From Oscillospiraceae bacterium (lineage in GTDB: Bacteria > Bacillota > Clostridia > Oscillospirales > Oscillospiraceae): 64,000 nt of DNA. The stretch is from contig SVMM01000012.1 of assembly GCA_015067435.1 (NCBI GenBank), positions 1 through 64,000 of the forward strand, given 5' to 3'. A program made the translations under genes and the position numbers. A model generated the notes under the pieces. That model did no database searches. It saw only the letters and a list, made by a program, of their open reading frames with translations, and had not been told where the DNA came from. Positions 41,297-49,564 of this stretch are shown here, in pieces. How positions within the stretch are numbered: the stretch's first letter is position 1; the number at the start of each line of letters is the position of its first letter.

Positions 41297-41801
41297 TAGA
41301 ATTATTGTGACCGCGCTGCTTCTCCTTATCTGCGCCGCGCTCCTTTCCGGCTGTCAGAGGAACGGCAATAAGGTGTTCGGCATTTCGAGGACGAAAGGCG
41401 AAGCCAATGGAGGGGAAAACATCTCCTGGAGCGCGCTTTCGGAAAAGTACGCCGCGCTCAAATATGTCCCCGCGCTCATGGACCCCGTGGATTTTTACAA
41501 GCCGAGCGGCTCCAATGGGGCAAAATTCGGATTTCTTGAGGTCGAGAAGCCCGAAGCCAGGTATGACGAGCTTCGCGAAACGCTTGAGGGCGCCGGGTTT
41601 GCTCTGGACGATGACTACGACGGCTTTTTAAGCAACCGAAACCTGAGCACCGAGGAGGAAAAAGCCGAAGCCGTCTGCAAGCGGTTTTATAAAGACGTCG
41701 GCGGCGCGGGCGATGGGATCAGGCGCGTCTACGTCTGCATCGAATACTTTGCACTCAAGTACAAGAACTCCCGCAACGTCTTTATCAGGATCTCGGGATA
41801 A
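41289..41801 (+). CDS. Small lipoprotein of unknown function
   Basis: 170 residues from GTG 41289, chosen because it opens RNRIIVTALLLLICAALLSGC, a clean lipoprotein signal with LLSGC lipobox (Cys22). The mature part is hydrophilic and has no recognised domain (KYAALKYVPALMDP; YVCIEYFALKYKNS). It is translationally overlapped with the membrane protein gene, so the two may form a unit. An immunity-type or chaperone role for the adjacent peptidase-like protein is conceivable but not shown. Confidence 0.7.
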   Translation: MRNRIIVTALLLLICAALLSGCQRNGNKVFGISRTKGEANGGENISWSALSEKYAALKYVPALMDPVDFYKPSGSNGAKFGFLEVEKPEARYDELRETLEGAGFALDDDYDGFLSNRNLSTEEEKAEAVCKRFYKDVGGAGDGIRRVYVCIEYFALKYKNSRNVFIRISG

Positions 41802-41833
41802 AGCAGATCTGCTTACGAAAGGCGGAGGATGCC

Positions 41834-42775
41834 ATGAAAGCCAAACGCGGCGAGGAGGCGCTCATGCGCCTGCTCGCGAAGAGCGTGTCGGCGCAGCGCG
41901 ATGCGGTTTACCTTGAACGGGACGGCGAGACCGTCTGGTTCCCGCATCGCGGCTCCGTTGCGGGTTTTCACCTGATCCACCGCAGCGGCGCGGACTGCCG
42001 CTACGCCTTCTTGCCCGAACGCGTCGGGCCGTTTCCGACCGATATAGAGGGGCTCGGAGAGCTTGGCGAGATCAGGGTGGAGCAGTATTATCCCTGCCCG
42101 TTCTGCTTCGCCGGGACGCCGATCATGGATGACCTGGAGCGCGGCGACGCCGAGCGCGTGCAGACGATCCGGCGTGTGCTGAGCGAGGGACGATGGCGTC
42201 GGGGGTACTATACGGGCGACGAGCCGAAGGCGTCGGCCCCGGCAAAAAAGGCAGCCCCGGCAAAGCCGACGGCTCCTCCGAAAAGAGTGGCTCCCGGGAA
42301 TAAGGCGATCCCCGTGTATAAGAAAGCTGAGACATCCGGATTTTACTACAACCGGCCCGAAAAGGGGTCTCTGGAGTTCAAACGCTATGAGGTGACGGTC
42401 AACCGCGACTCTGTCTGGCTGGAGTTGGATTTCGTCTCCCCGCTCCCCATACGGAAGGATTCCAGGCTGGACGTCACCACCAGCCTGAAAATCTCCTATG
42501 TCAAGAATGGGATCTTCGGGCCCAGGACGGTGACGGTGCTGCCCGGTGAGCGCACAACAAAGGACTCGAGGGTATTTCCGTGGGACAAGCATGAAGGAGA
42601 GGGATATGGCTACGGGGTGAGCCTGCATTATTACCGGTGGGAGATGAGCAAGCCCGGCGGCACCGGCCGTTATACCATTGACTTTACCCTTGACGACGAG
42701 AACTTCGACAGGCAAAGCGTTGAGAAGGTCAGAAGCCGTTTGGAGGGCGACCTGACCGTCAGGAAAAGGCGCTGA
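41834..42775 (+). CDS. Metal-module protein, N-terminally shortened paralog of the 42789 protein
   Basis: 313 residues. It begins within what corresponds to residue 75 of the 42789 protein (RGEEALMRLLAKSVSAQRDA). Metal module: His49, Cys55 (HRSGADCRYAF), then CPFC (88-91) in YYPCPFCFAGTPIMDD. An Ala/Pro/Lys linker at 135-165 leads to a beta domain (LEFKRYEVTVNRDSVWLELD). Its ribosome site AAAGGCGGAGGA equals the stretch coding RKAEE in the full-length paralogs, so a deletion has turned coding sequence into an initiation region. Confidence 0.75.
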   Translation: MKAKRGEEALMRLLAKSVSAQRDAVYLERDGETVWFPHRGSVAGFHLIHRSGADCRYAFLPERVGPFPTDIEGLGELGEIRVEQYYPCPFCFAGTPIMDDLERGDAERVQTIRRVLSEGRWRRGYYTGDEPKASAPAKKAAPAKPTAPPKRVAPGNKAIPVYKKAETSGFYYNRPEKGSLEFKRYEVTVNRDSVWLELDFVSPLPIRKDSRLDVTTSLKISYVKNGIFGPRTVTVLPGERTTKDSRVFPWDKHEGEGYGYGVSLHYYRWEMSKPGGTGRYTIDFTLDDENFDRQSVEKVRSRLEGDLTVRKRR

Positions 42776-42788
42776 GGAGGAAAGCGAC

Positions 42789-45038
42789 ATGTCAGACTAC
42801 ACCGATTTTACGTACCTGGACTACCAATACAGCGACGCGGGGCAGCGGCAGGCGGACTCGGACGCCATTGCCCGCGAGTTTTCCAAATACGGCGCGAGCT
42901 ACTACGGCAACGGCAGCGAGTTCATCGTCGGTTACGACGCAAACGGCGGCGCGATGGTCGACTCCGATGCCGTGCGCGCCGCCGCGCGCAGAAAGGCGGA
43001 GGAGGCGGAGTCCTCCCGCCGCGCGGAGGAGGCGCTCATGCGGCTGATCGCGCAGAACGCGTCGGCACACCGCGCGAGCACCTATCTGGAGCTGGACCGG
43101 GAGATCGTGTGGTTCCCCTGGCGCGGCAAGGTCAGTGGTATGAATCTGGTACACCGCAGCGGCATGAACTGCCGCTATGCCTTTTCGCCCGCGCGCGTCG
43201 GGCCGTTCCCGACCTATATGCACGGATTGGGCGAGATCAGCGAGATCCGCGTTGACAAAACCTATCCCTGCCCGTTCTGCTTCGCCGGGACGCCGATCAT
43301 GGACGATTTGGAAAAGAGCGACGCCGAGCGCGTGCGGTCGGTCCGGCGCGCGCTGCGCACGAATCAGTGGCGCGAGGAGTGCTACATGAGCGGCGCGGAC
43401 AGCAAGCCGAGCGTGACAAACAACGTGCAGCTGGAGGAATCCAAGCTGTTCACACCCTACAGCTCCTACGTCAAGACGATGGGTGCGAACCCCGATGTGG
43501 ACGGCACGGTAGCGATCGGCTCGATGGTGTCGCGGCACAGGCACAGCGACGGCAAAAGGGACTACCTCGACGTCAGATTTGTCTGCGTCAGCAAAAAGCG
43601 TCCCGCGGAGCAGTATGACAACGTGCTGATGCAGGTATCCCTCTTTCGTTATCGGAAGGGCGGCTCGCCGGAGGACTTTCGGAAGAACGCGAAGAAGGCC
43701 GTTTACGGCGATTTTGAAAAGCTCTACTCCGATTTTCACCTCTTCACGATGGAGACGGCGGAGGTGCGGGAGTATGACGGCTCCTTCCTCTACTATCTGG
43801 ACAGCGCGTTCGTCCTCAACACGCTGCCCCAGATCGAGGACGGCGTCTACATGGTCGGACTTGACCTCGGCGGCGCGCGGATGTACAAGGACGCCAAGTG
43901 GGGTGTGTACGGTTTCTTCCCGGAGCCGGAAGAGGAAAACGAGCCGGACCCGATTGAGGAGTCGAAGACCTTTGTCCCCTTTGAAAAGTACGTGGAGAAA
44001 TACCATGCGGACCCCTCTGTTCAAAAGCTGATAATCCTCAGTTCCGAGCTGTTCCGCGGTCCGGACCCCTATGAGGGATATTGCCTCTGCGGGCGGTTTC
44101 TGTGCCGATACCCGGAGAAAGCGCCGGACGCATTCGAGAAAATACCGTCGAAGGTCACCATGCGGCGGCTGAAGAAAGACATCCCCTTTGAAACATTCCA
44201 AAGAAACGCGGCGCACTATACGGAGGAGGACTTTGACGAGGTTGAGGACAGTCAATGCCTGGTGACGCTGCGCACGGATCGGGCGAATTGTGATATGCGG
44301 GAGGACGGCAGCGTGCTCTGCTACATGGATATGGAGTATTATGAGCTGTCCGACCCGGAATGCTTTGAGGACGGCATCTACGCCATCGAGATGGAGATCG
44401 GCGGCGCACGGATGCACCGTTCCGCCAAGTGGGGTGTGTACGCTTTTTACGGGGAGGAGCGTTCCGCGCCCGCGCCTGCCCCAGGCGGCACGGCGCCCGC
44501 TCCGGCGCCCGGTCCCGCCGATTCCGGCCGCTCCGGGGCAAGGACGGCGGAGCATCCCGACACGCGGGACTATTTTGAGATTCCCGTCGACCTTGAGCGC
44601 TTTATCTCGCTCGGCAGCGACCCGCGCGTGCGCGAGATGCGGATGGAGTATTACGAGGTGACGATCACACCCGGCGCGGTCGTCTTTCACGTCGCCGTCA
44701 ACAGCAGGAAGCCCCTGCCGGTCGGCGGGGAAATGACGGTCTGGTGCGATTGCAGCGTGACTGCGCAGCAAAAAAAGCTGCTTGGGAAAAAAGTGTGGGA
44801 TATCGTTTATAGAGGGAACCTTCCGTCTCCGCTCAAGCAGGCGAAGATATTGCCGCGCGACGATTATGAATACGACGACGCTTACGGGTATTTTCTCGAA
44901 ATCACTTTTATGGGAGACGAGCTGCTCAGAAATCCCATTCCCGGCTACTACAACGTAAGGTTCAGCATTGAAACGGCGGAATATCTGCGCAAGGGGCACG
45001 TGCTGTTCAACCGCTTCCATGTCGACAAGCTGGAATGA
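42789..45038 (+). CDS. 749-residue MSDYTDF-tagged modular protein
   Basis: Modules in order: MSDYTDF N-terminal region (1-95); metal module with His122, Cys128 and CPFC (161-164); two tandem FxPYxxYV modules (about 215-380 and 392-555), each ending DG(V/I)Y-x-(V/I)-x-(L/M)-(D/E)-x-GGARM; Ala/Pro linker (560-585); beta domain (600-749) ending VLFNRFHVDKLE. It is the most complete member of the modular family; other members are subsets of it. No signal peptide. GGAGGAAAG precedes the ATG. Cytoplasmic scaffold or secreted substrate of an unknown export route are both open. Confidence 0.77.
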   Translation: MSDYTDFTYLDYQYSDAGQRQADSDAIAREFSKYGASYYGNGSEFIVGYDANGGAMVDSDAVRAAARRKAEEAESSRRAEEALMRLIAQNASAHRASTYLELDREIVWFPWRGKVSGMNLVHRSGMNCRYAFSPARVGPFPTYMHGLGEISEIRVDKTYPCPFCFAGTPIMDDLEKSDAERVRSVRRALRTNQWREECYMSGADSKPSVTNNVQLEESKLFTPYSSYVKTMGANPDVDGTVAIGSMVSRHRHSDGKRDYLDVRFVCVSKKRPAEQYDNVLMQVSLFRYRKGGSPEDFRKNAKKAVYGDFEKLYSDFHLFTMETAEVREYDGSFLYYLDSAFVLNTLPQIEDGVYMVGLDLGGARMYKDAKWGVYGFFPEPEEENEPDPIEESKTFVPFEKYVEKYHADPSVQKLIILSSELFRGPDPYEGYCLCGRFLCRYPEKAPDAFEKIPSKVTMRRLKKDIPFETFQRNAAHYTEEDFDEVEDSQCLVTLRTDRANCDMREDGSVLCYMDMEYYELSDPECFEDGIYAIEMEIGGARMHRSAKWGVYAFYGEERSAPAPAPGGTAPAPAPGPADSGRSGARTAEHPDTRDYFEIPVDLERFISLGSDPRVREMRMEYYEVTITPGAVVFHVAVNSRKPLPVGGEMTVWCDCSVTAQQKKLLGKKVWDIVYRGNLPSPLKQAKILPRDDYEYDDAYGYFLEITFMGDELLRNPIPGYYNVRFSIETAEYLRKGHVLFNRFHVDKLE

Positions 45039-45123
45039 CGGTAAAACTTATCACATACGATTCGTTGACACGGCGGCGAGAGCGCCGTATGATATCATTA
45101 CAGAAGCGGAAAGGGGCATAGCG

Positions 45124-45846
45124 ATGTATCGCGTATACCTTGTGGATGACGACGCGCTGATCCTCGACGAGCTGATCGAAACCGTCCCGTGGCTGGACAA
45201 CGGTTTCGAGGTCGCGGGCCGGCAGACCGACCCGCAGCGCGCACTGGGCGAGATCAAGGACCTCTGGCCGGACGTGATATTCTGCGACCTCAAGATGCCG
45301 GGGATGGACGGCAACGAGCTGATCGCCCGCGTGAAGGAGGCGGGGATCGGCGCGGAGTGCGTGATGCTCTCGGCGTATGACGGCTTTGAAAACGTCCGCG
45401 CGTTCTTTCGCCAGTCCGGCTTCGACTACATTCTCAAGCCCGTGAACACGGAGGACATGGAGCTGCTGCTCGAGCGCCTCAACGTCCGCCTCGGCCGCTC
45501 GCATCGCCCGGAGAAGCCGTCCGCGAACGCGAAGTTCAACGAGCTGATCGCCTATGTGGACGAGCATTTTGCCGAAAAGATCACGCTCGACCGGCTCTCC
45601 GAGCGCTTCGGACTGAGCAAAAACTATGTCTGCGGCCTCTTCCAGCGGTATCTCAACCAATCCCTCAGCCTGTACCTCACGGACAGGCGCATGGCGTATG
45701 CGCGGGAGCTGCTGGAAAGCGAAGAGACGGTTTTGCTCAAGGAGGTCTCGGCGCGCTGCGGCTATTCGGACTATCATTACTTTTTCAAGGTGTTCAAGAA
45801 CCACTACGGCGTCTCGCCCAAGGAGATGCAGGAAAAGCGCGCGTAG
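45124..45846 (+). CDS. Response regulator with AraC-type DNA-binding domain (YesN-like)
   Basis: 240 residues. The receiver domain (1-120) has the DD pair in LVDDDALIL, phospho-acceptor Asp in IFCDLKMPGMDG, and Lys in DYILKPVN. The AraC-type double helix-turn-helix (about 140-240) shows ITLDRLSERFGLSKNYVCGLF and VSARCGYSDYHYFFKVFKNHYG. It pairs with the YesM-like kinase at 49561, separated by three genes. The target is probably this array or the adjacent solute-binding genes. Confidence 0.9.
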   Translation: MYRVYLVDDDALILDELIETVPWLDNGFEVAGRQTDPQRALGEIKDLWPDVIFCDLKMPGMDGNELIARVKEAGIGAECVMLSAYDGFENVRAFFRQSGFDYILKPVNTEDMELLLERLNVRLGRSHRPEKPSANAKFNELIAYVDEHFAEKITLDRLSERFGLSKNYVCGLFQRYLNQSLSLYLTDRRMAYARELLESEETVLLKEVSARCGYSDYHYFFKVFKNHYGVSPKEMQEKRA

Positions 45847-45915
45847 CGCGTGACGGCAGAGGGAACCGCAAACGGCGAGAACTGCTTCATTGAAAACGAC
45901 GCGGAGGATTGACGC

Positions 45916-47037
45916 ATGAGAGCCGAAGATCTGCAAGCGGAGCGGATCGAGCCGCTGAACTGCTATGGCATCCTGACGAACGACGACGGGCAAATCATGC
46001 TGTTGCTGCCCGGCTATTTCAGGGGAGAGCCCGCGCTCGCGGAGCTTCTTTACAATGGACATGACCATGCGATCCTCGCGCGGAACGAAAACCAATGCGT
46101 CGTGTGCGACGAGCTCAACCCGCAGATACGCGAGCTGCTTTCCGGCAGCGAATACATCCTTGTGTATGAGACGGATTCCAAGCGCCGGTATGCCGCCCGG
46201 GTCACGCGGGAGAACATCGACGAGCTCGCGGCGGACGCGCTCCGGCTCCACGACTATGAGTTTTCCCACCATCCCTTCCCCGTGCTGGACGGGACGTTCC
46301 GCACAGACGGGGCAAAATGCGACTATTGCGGGAACGAGGTCAGGATCTATTACAGGGGCATTACGGAGAAGGGACGGAAAAAAACGATCTGCCCGCGCTG
46401 TATCGACGACATGGCGCCCGATATGGACGACGGTGACGGATTGTTCCCCGGACTGGAGGAGGCGTGCCGCGCACATTCGGGCACGCTGTTCGGCGACACG
46501 CCGCCGTATCTCGACCACGGAAAGCCGGGCGCTCTATGGGCGGCGCACTGCGAAAAGCCGTCGATCTATCTCGGACGGCTCGACCCGCTCGACCTGATCG
46601 ACGAGCTGAAAGAAGAGCTGTCGGAGACGTGGGAGCACACGTTCAACCGATTCCGGGAGGACGACCCGCGGGATATTTTCAAGGAATTTATTGAGGGGGA
46701 CATGACGGCGCATCTGTTCCGCTGCGCGGTTTGCCAAAAGACGCTCGCCGTCTTCTACGAGCGGGCGGACGACTGCGGCTACGACGTCGCGCTGTCCTCG
46801 CTGTATCGCAGGGTGCAGGATACCTACGGCGATTCCTTTACGGAGACGTGGTTCCGGCTCACGCGCGGCGGCGACGGCTCCGCGCGCATCACCGAGATGG
46901 TGGGCGACCACGGGTATCACACGGTCGAGATCGACGCGGAGGGGAACATCTTATCCGACGGCGGCTTCGAGCTCGTGCGCGAGTGGAAGGAAGACCGCCT
47001 GCGCGTCGAAATGGACTGGGAGAATTTGAAGGAGTAA
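45916..47037 (+). CDS. CbrC-like zinc-ribbon protein
   Basis: 373 residues with CxxC pairs at KCDYCGNE, ICPRCIDD and RCAVCQKT. The CDYCG...CPRCIDD arrangement recalls the CbrC/UPF0167 family, whose biochemical role is unknown; match is partial. The rest is acidic. GGAGGATTGACGC precedes the ATG. It lies between the response regulator and the binding-protein genes, so co-expression is likely. Confidence 0.6.
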   Translation: MRAEDLQAERIEPLNCYGILTNDDGQIMLLLPGYFRGEPALAELLYNGHDHAILARNENQCVVCDELNPQIRELLSGSEYILVYETDSKRRYAARVTRENIDELAADALRLHDYEFSHHPFPVLDGTFRTDGAKCDYCGNEVRIYYRGITEKGRKKTICPRCIDDMAPDMDDGDGLFPGLEEACRAHSGTLFGDTPPYLDHGKPGALWAAHCEKPSIYLGRLDPLDLIDELKEELSETWEHTFNRFREDDPRDIFKEFIEGDMTAHLFRCAVCQKTLAVFYERADDCGYDVALSSLYRRVQDTYGDSFTETWFRLTRGGDGSARITEMVGDHGYHTVEIDAEGNILSDGGFELVREWKEDRLRVEMDWENLKE

Positions 47038-47042
47038 CACGC

Positions 47043-48452
47043 GTGAGAAAGCGATTGCCGCTTGGCATACTGCTGCTGATACTGCTTTTCACGGAGGGCT
47101 GCGCCGCAACGGCGCGGCCTTTGCCGCTTCGCGTCGCCATCCCCGATTCGGAAAACGTACAGAACTTCAGGACAAATTATTATGTAAACTGGCTGGAGGA
47201 AAAGACGGGGCTCGCGCTGGAGTTTGTCACCATCCGCCAGAGCGAGGGCGCGGAGTATCTGGACGCGCTTTTTGCCTCTGACGCCGACGTGGACGCGGTC
47301 CTCTTTGGAGACGGCTTTTCGATCGGCGAGGACGAGCTGCGGCGCTACGCCGGGGCGGGAGAACTGCATGCCCGTGACAACGGGTCGTTCTACTACGCGA
47401 ACTATGGCGCCGGAACGCGGAGCGGGCCCGGGCAGATCCTGTGGATCAATTGCGACTGGCTGGAGACGCTGGGGCTTGCGATCCCGCGGACGACGGACGA
47501 GCTGCGCGCGGTGCTGGAAGCCTTCCGGGACGGCGACCCGAACGGCAACGGCGTCGCCGACGAGATCCCGCTCCTGGGCGCGGTGGACGACTATGCGTAT
47601 TCTCCGACGGAGCTGCTGCTGGAGGCGTTTGTCTACAACGACCCCTACCGCTCCCGCCTTGTGCTGAGCGGCACGCGGGCGGAGTGCGTCGCCGCGGGAG
47701 ACGAATTTCGCGAGGGGCTTGCGTACTGCGCGGCGCTCTGCCGCGACGGTCTGCTCGACGCGCGCGCGTATTCCTGCCGACTGTCCCAGCTCGCGGAGCT
47801 GGTGAACAGCCCGGAAAACCTGGTGGGCGCGTTTACCACGGATTCCATCTCCAGCGTCATTTATCCGGGGAACCCGGAGATCATGGCGCGGTATATGCAC
47901 GTCGCGCCGCTCACAGGGCCGCACGGCGTACAAAACGCGCTGTATGTGGAGCGCGAACCGGCGGTGGGCGCGATCATCCCCGCGCGCAGCACGCGGAAGG
48001 ACGACGCGGAGCGGCTGCTGGATACGATGCTCAGCGAGGAAGCGTCGCTCATCGCGCGTTACGGCGAGCAGGGAGTGGACTGGGCGTTTTCAGACGGCTC
48101 GGATGTGAGCGTTTCCGGCGGCGTCTCCACGATCGTGACGAAAAACTATCTCTGGAACACGCCGCAGAATAAGCACCTGAGCGGTATCGGGCCGATGTGG
48201 GTGCGCGCGGAGTACCTGGAGGGCGTGACATGGAACGGCGTCAACTCCGACGCGGAGTACATCGACGCGCGGGCGCGGACGAGCTGCCGCGCGTTTCTGC
48301 CCGCGGCGCCCGGCTCCGCCGGGCGGGACGAGGCGCTCTCAGGCTTTGCCGACGGGTATATCCGTGAATTTGTCACAGGAGAACGTGACATTGGGAGTGA
48401 TACGGAATGGAACCGATTCGTAAGCGAATTGCAGCGCTTGGCGCGGCGCTGA
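47043..48452 (+). CDS. Extracellular solute-binding lipoprotein
   Basis: 469 residues from GTG 47043, six bases past the previous stop. The signal peptide ends LLLILLFTEGC (lipobox). The mature part is a family-1-type binding protein with the calcium-loop-like DGDPNGNGVADEIPL often seen in oligosaccharide-binding lipoproteins. No permease or ATPase gene follows. The gene overlaps the next binding protein by 46 bases. A sensor role with the YesM/YesN-type pair is likely. Confidence 0.82.
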   Translation: MRKRLPLGILLLILLFTEGCAATARPLPLRVAIPDSENVQNFRTNYYVNWLEEKTGLALEFVTIRQSEGAEYLDALFASDADVDAVLFGDGFSIGEDELRRYAGAGELHARDNGSFYYANYGAGTRSGPGQILWINCDWLETLGLAIPRTTDELRAVLEAFRDGDPNGNGVADEIPLLGAVDDYAYSPTELLLEAFVYNDPYRSRLVLSGTRAECVAAGDEFREGLAYCAALCRDGLLDARAYSCRLSQLAELVNSPENLVGAFTTDSISSVIYPGNPEIMARYMHVAPLTGPHGVQNALYVEREPAVGAIIPARSTRKDDAERLLDTMLSEEASLIARYGEQGVDWAFSDGSDVSVSGGVSTIVTKNYLWNTPQNKHLSGIGPMWVRAEYLEGVTWNGVNSDAEYIDARARTSCRAFLPAAPGSAGRDEALSGFADGYIREFVTGERDIGSDTEWNRFVSELQRLARR

Positions 48453-49564
48453 CGCTGCTGTGCGCCGGCTGCACGGCAGCGACCAAAGCGCCGGAGGCTC
48501 CGCCGGCCGTTGACGAAACGGCATGGGAGACGCCGGAGGAGCTGTACGCAAAGGCGCTGGAGGAGGACGTGCTGATCGTTTACACGGTCTCCACGCGTGT
48601 TACGGCGACCAAGGAGGCGTTCGAGAAGGCCTATCCGGGCCTCTGCGTGGAGGTGCGCGACCTGCGCAGCCCGGACCTCGTCGACGCGGTGGAGAAGAAC
48701 CACAACGAGGGGCTTTCCGCCTGCGACGTGGTGCTTTGCAACGACAACAGCGGAGAGTTCAAGGCGCGGCTCGTGGACACGGGCATCGTCGTACCTTACC
48801 TGCCCGCGGATATCGCGGCGCACAGGAAGGGAGTGGCGGACGGCGAGGCGTCCTTCGTCTATGAAGCGGAGCTGCTTTTTTACAACGGGGACCGGTATGA
48901 CGCCTGCCCCATCGACAACCTCTGGGCGCTGACGGAGGAACGCTGGGCGGGCAGAGTATACATGCCCAACCCCCTGCGCTCGTTTTCAACTTATGCCTTC
49001 TGCGGCGCGACCTTTGCCCACGGCGACGAGCTTGCCGCGGCGTACCGGGACTACGCGGGCGAGGCGCTTGCCGTGCCGGAGGGTTCCTCCGCCGCCGAGG
49101 TCTTCTGGGAGCGGGCGGCGCGGAATATCGTGTTCACCAACAGCTCCGACGAGGTGGCGGAGGCGCTGGGGAACGGCGACGCGGATTTCGGCGTCATGGT
49201 GTCGAGCAAGCTGCGCCTGCGCGGCGTCGGCTATGCGCTCGAGCCGGTCTGGCGTCTGAATCCGTTTGCGGGCTGTCGGACGTCGTTTGCCGCCATGCTT
49301 GCCGCGGACGCAAAGAACGTCAGCTGCGCAAAGCTCTTTCTGCGCTTTCTGCTGGGCGAGGCGGACGGAACGGGCGATGGGTACAGGCCGTTCTGCACGG
49401 CGGGCACCTGGTCGGTGCGCGACGACGTGCCGGACGGGACGGAGACGCCGCTGGAGCGCATCGACCTCATTGTGCCGGACCAGGACGAGCTGATCGCCCG
49501 CCGAGCGGAAATGGAACGCTTTTGGACGGAGACGATCCGCGCCAACGCGACAGGACAGACATGA
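48407..49564 (+). CDS. Second solute-binding lipoprotein, iron/polyamine-binding-like
   Basis: 385 residues. The signal peptide ends LLCAGC (Cys22) after GAALT. The mature domain resembles FbpA/AfuA-type binding proteins (LIVYTVSTRVTATKEAFEKAYPG; GVADGEASFVYEAELLFYN). It overlaps the kinase gene by 4 bases. As with its neighbour, no transporter genes are present, which suggests ligand presentation to the kinase. The ligand is unknown. Confidence 0.8.
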   Translation: MEPIRKRIAALGAALTLLCAGCTAATKAPEAPPAVDETAWETPEELYAKALEEDVLIVYTVSTRVTATKEAFEKAYPGLCVEVRDLRSPDLVDAVEKNHNEGLSACDVVLCNDNSGEFKARLVDTGIVVPYLPADIAAHRKGVADGEASFVYEAELLFYNGDRYDACPIDNLWALTEERWAGRVYMPNPLRSFSTYAFCGATFAHGDELAAAYRDYAGEALAVPEGSSAAEVFWERAARNIVFTNSSDEVAEALGNGDADFGVMVSSKLRLRGVGYALEPVWRLNPFAGCRTSFAAMLAADAKNVSCAKLFLRFLLGEADGTGDGYRPFCTAGTWSVRDDVPDGTETPLERIDLIVPDQDELIARRAEMERFWTETIRANATGQT

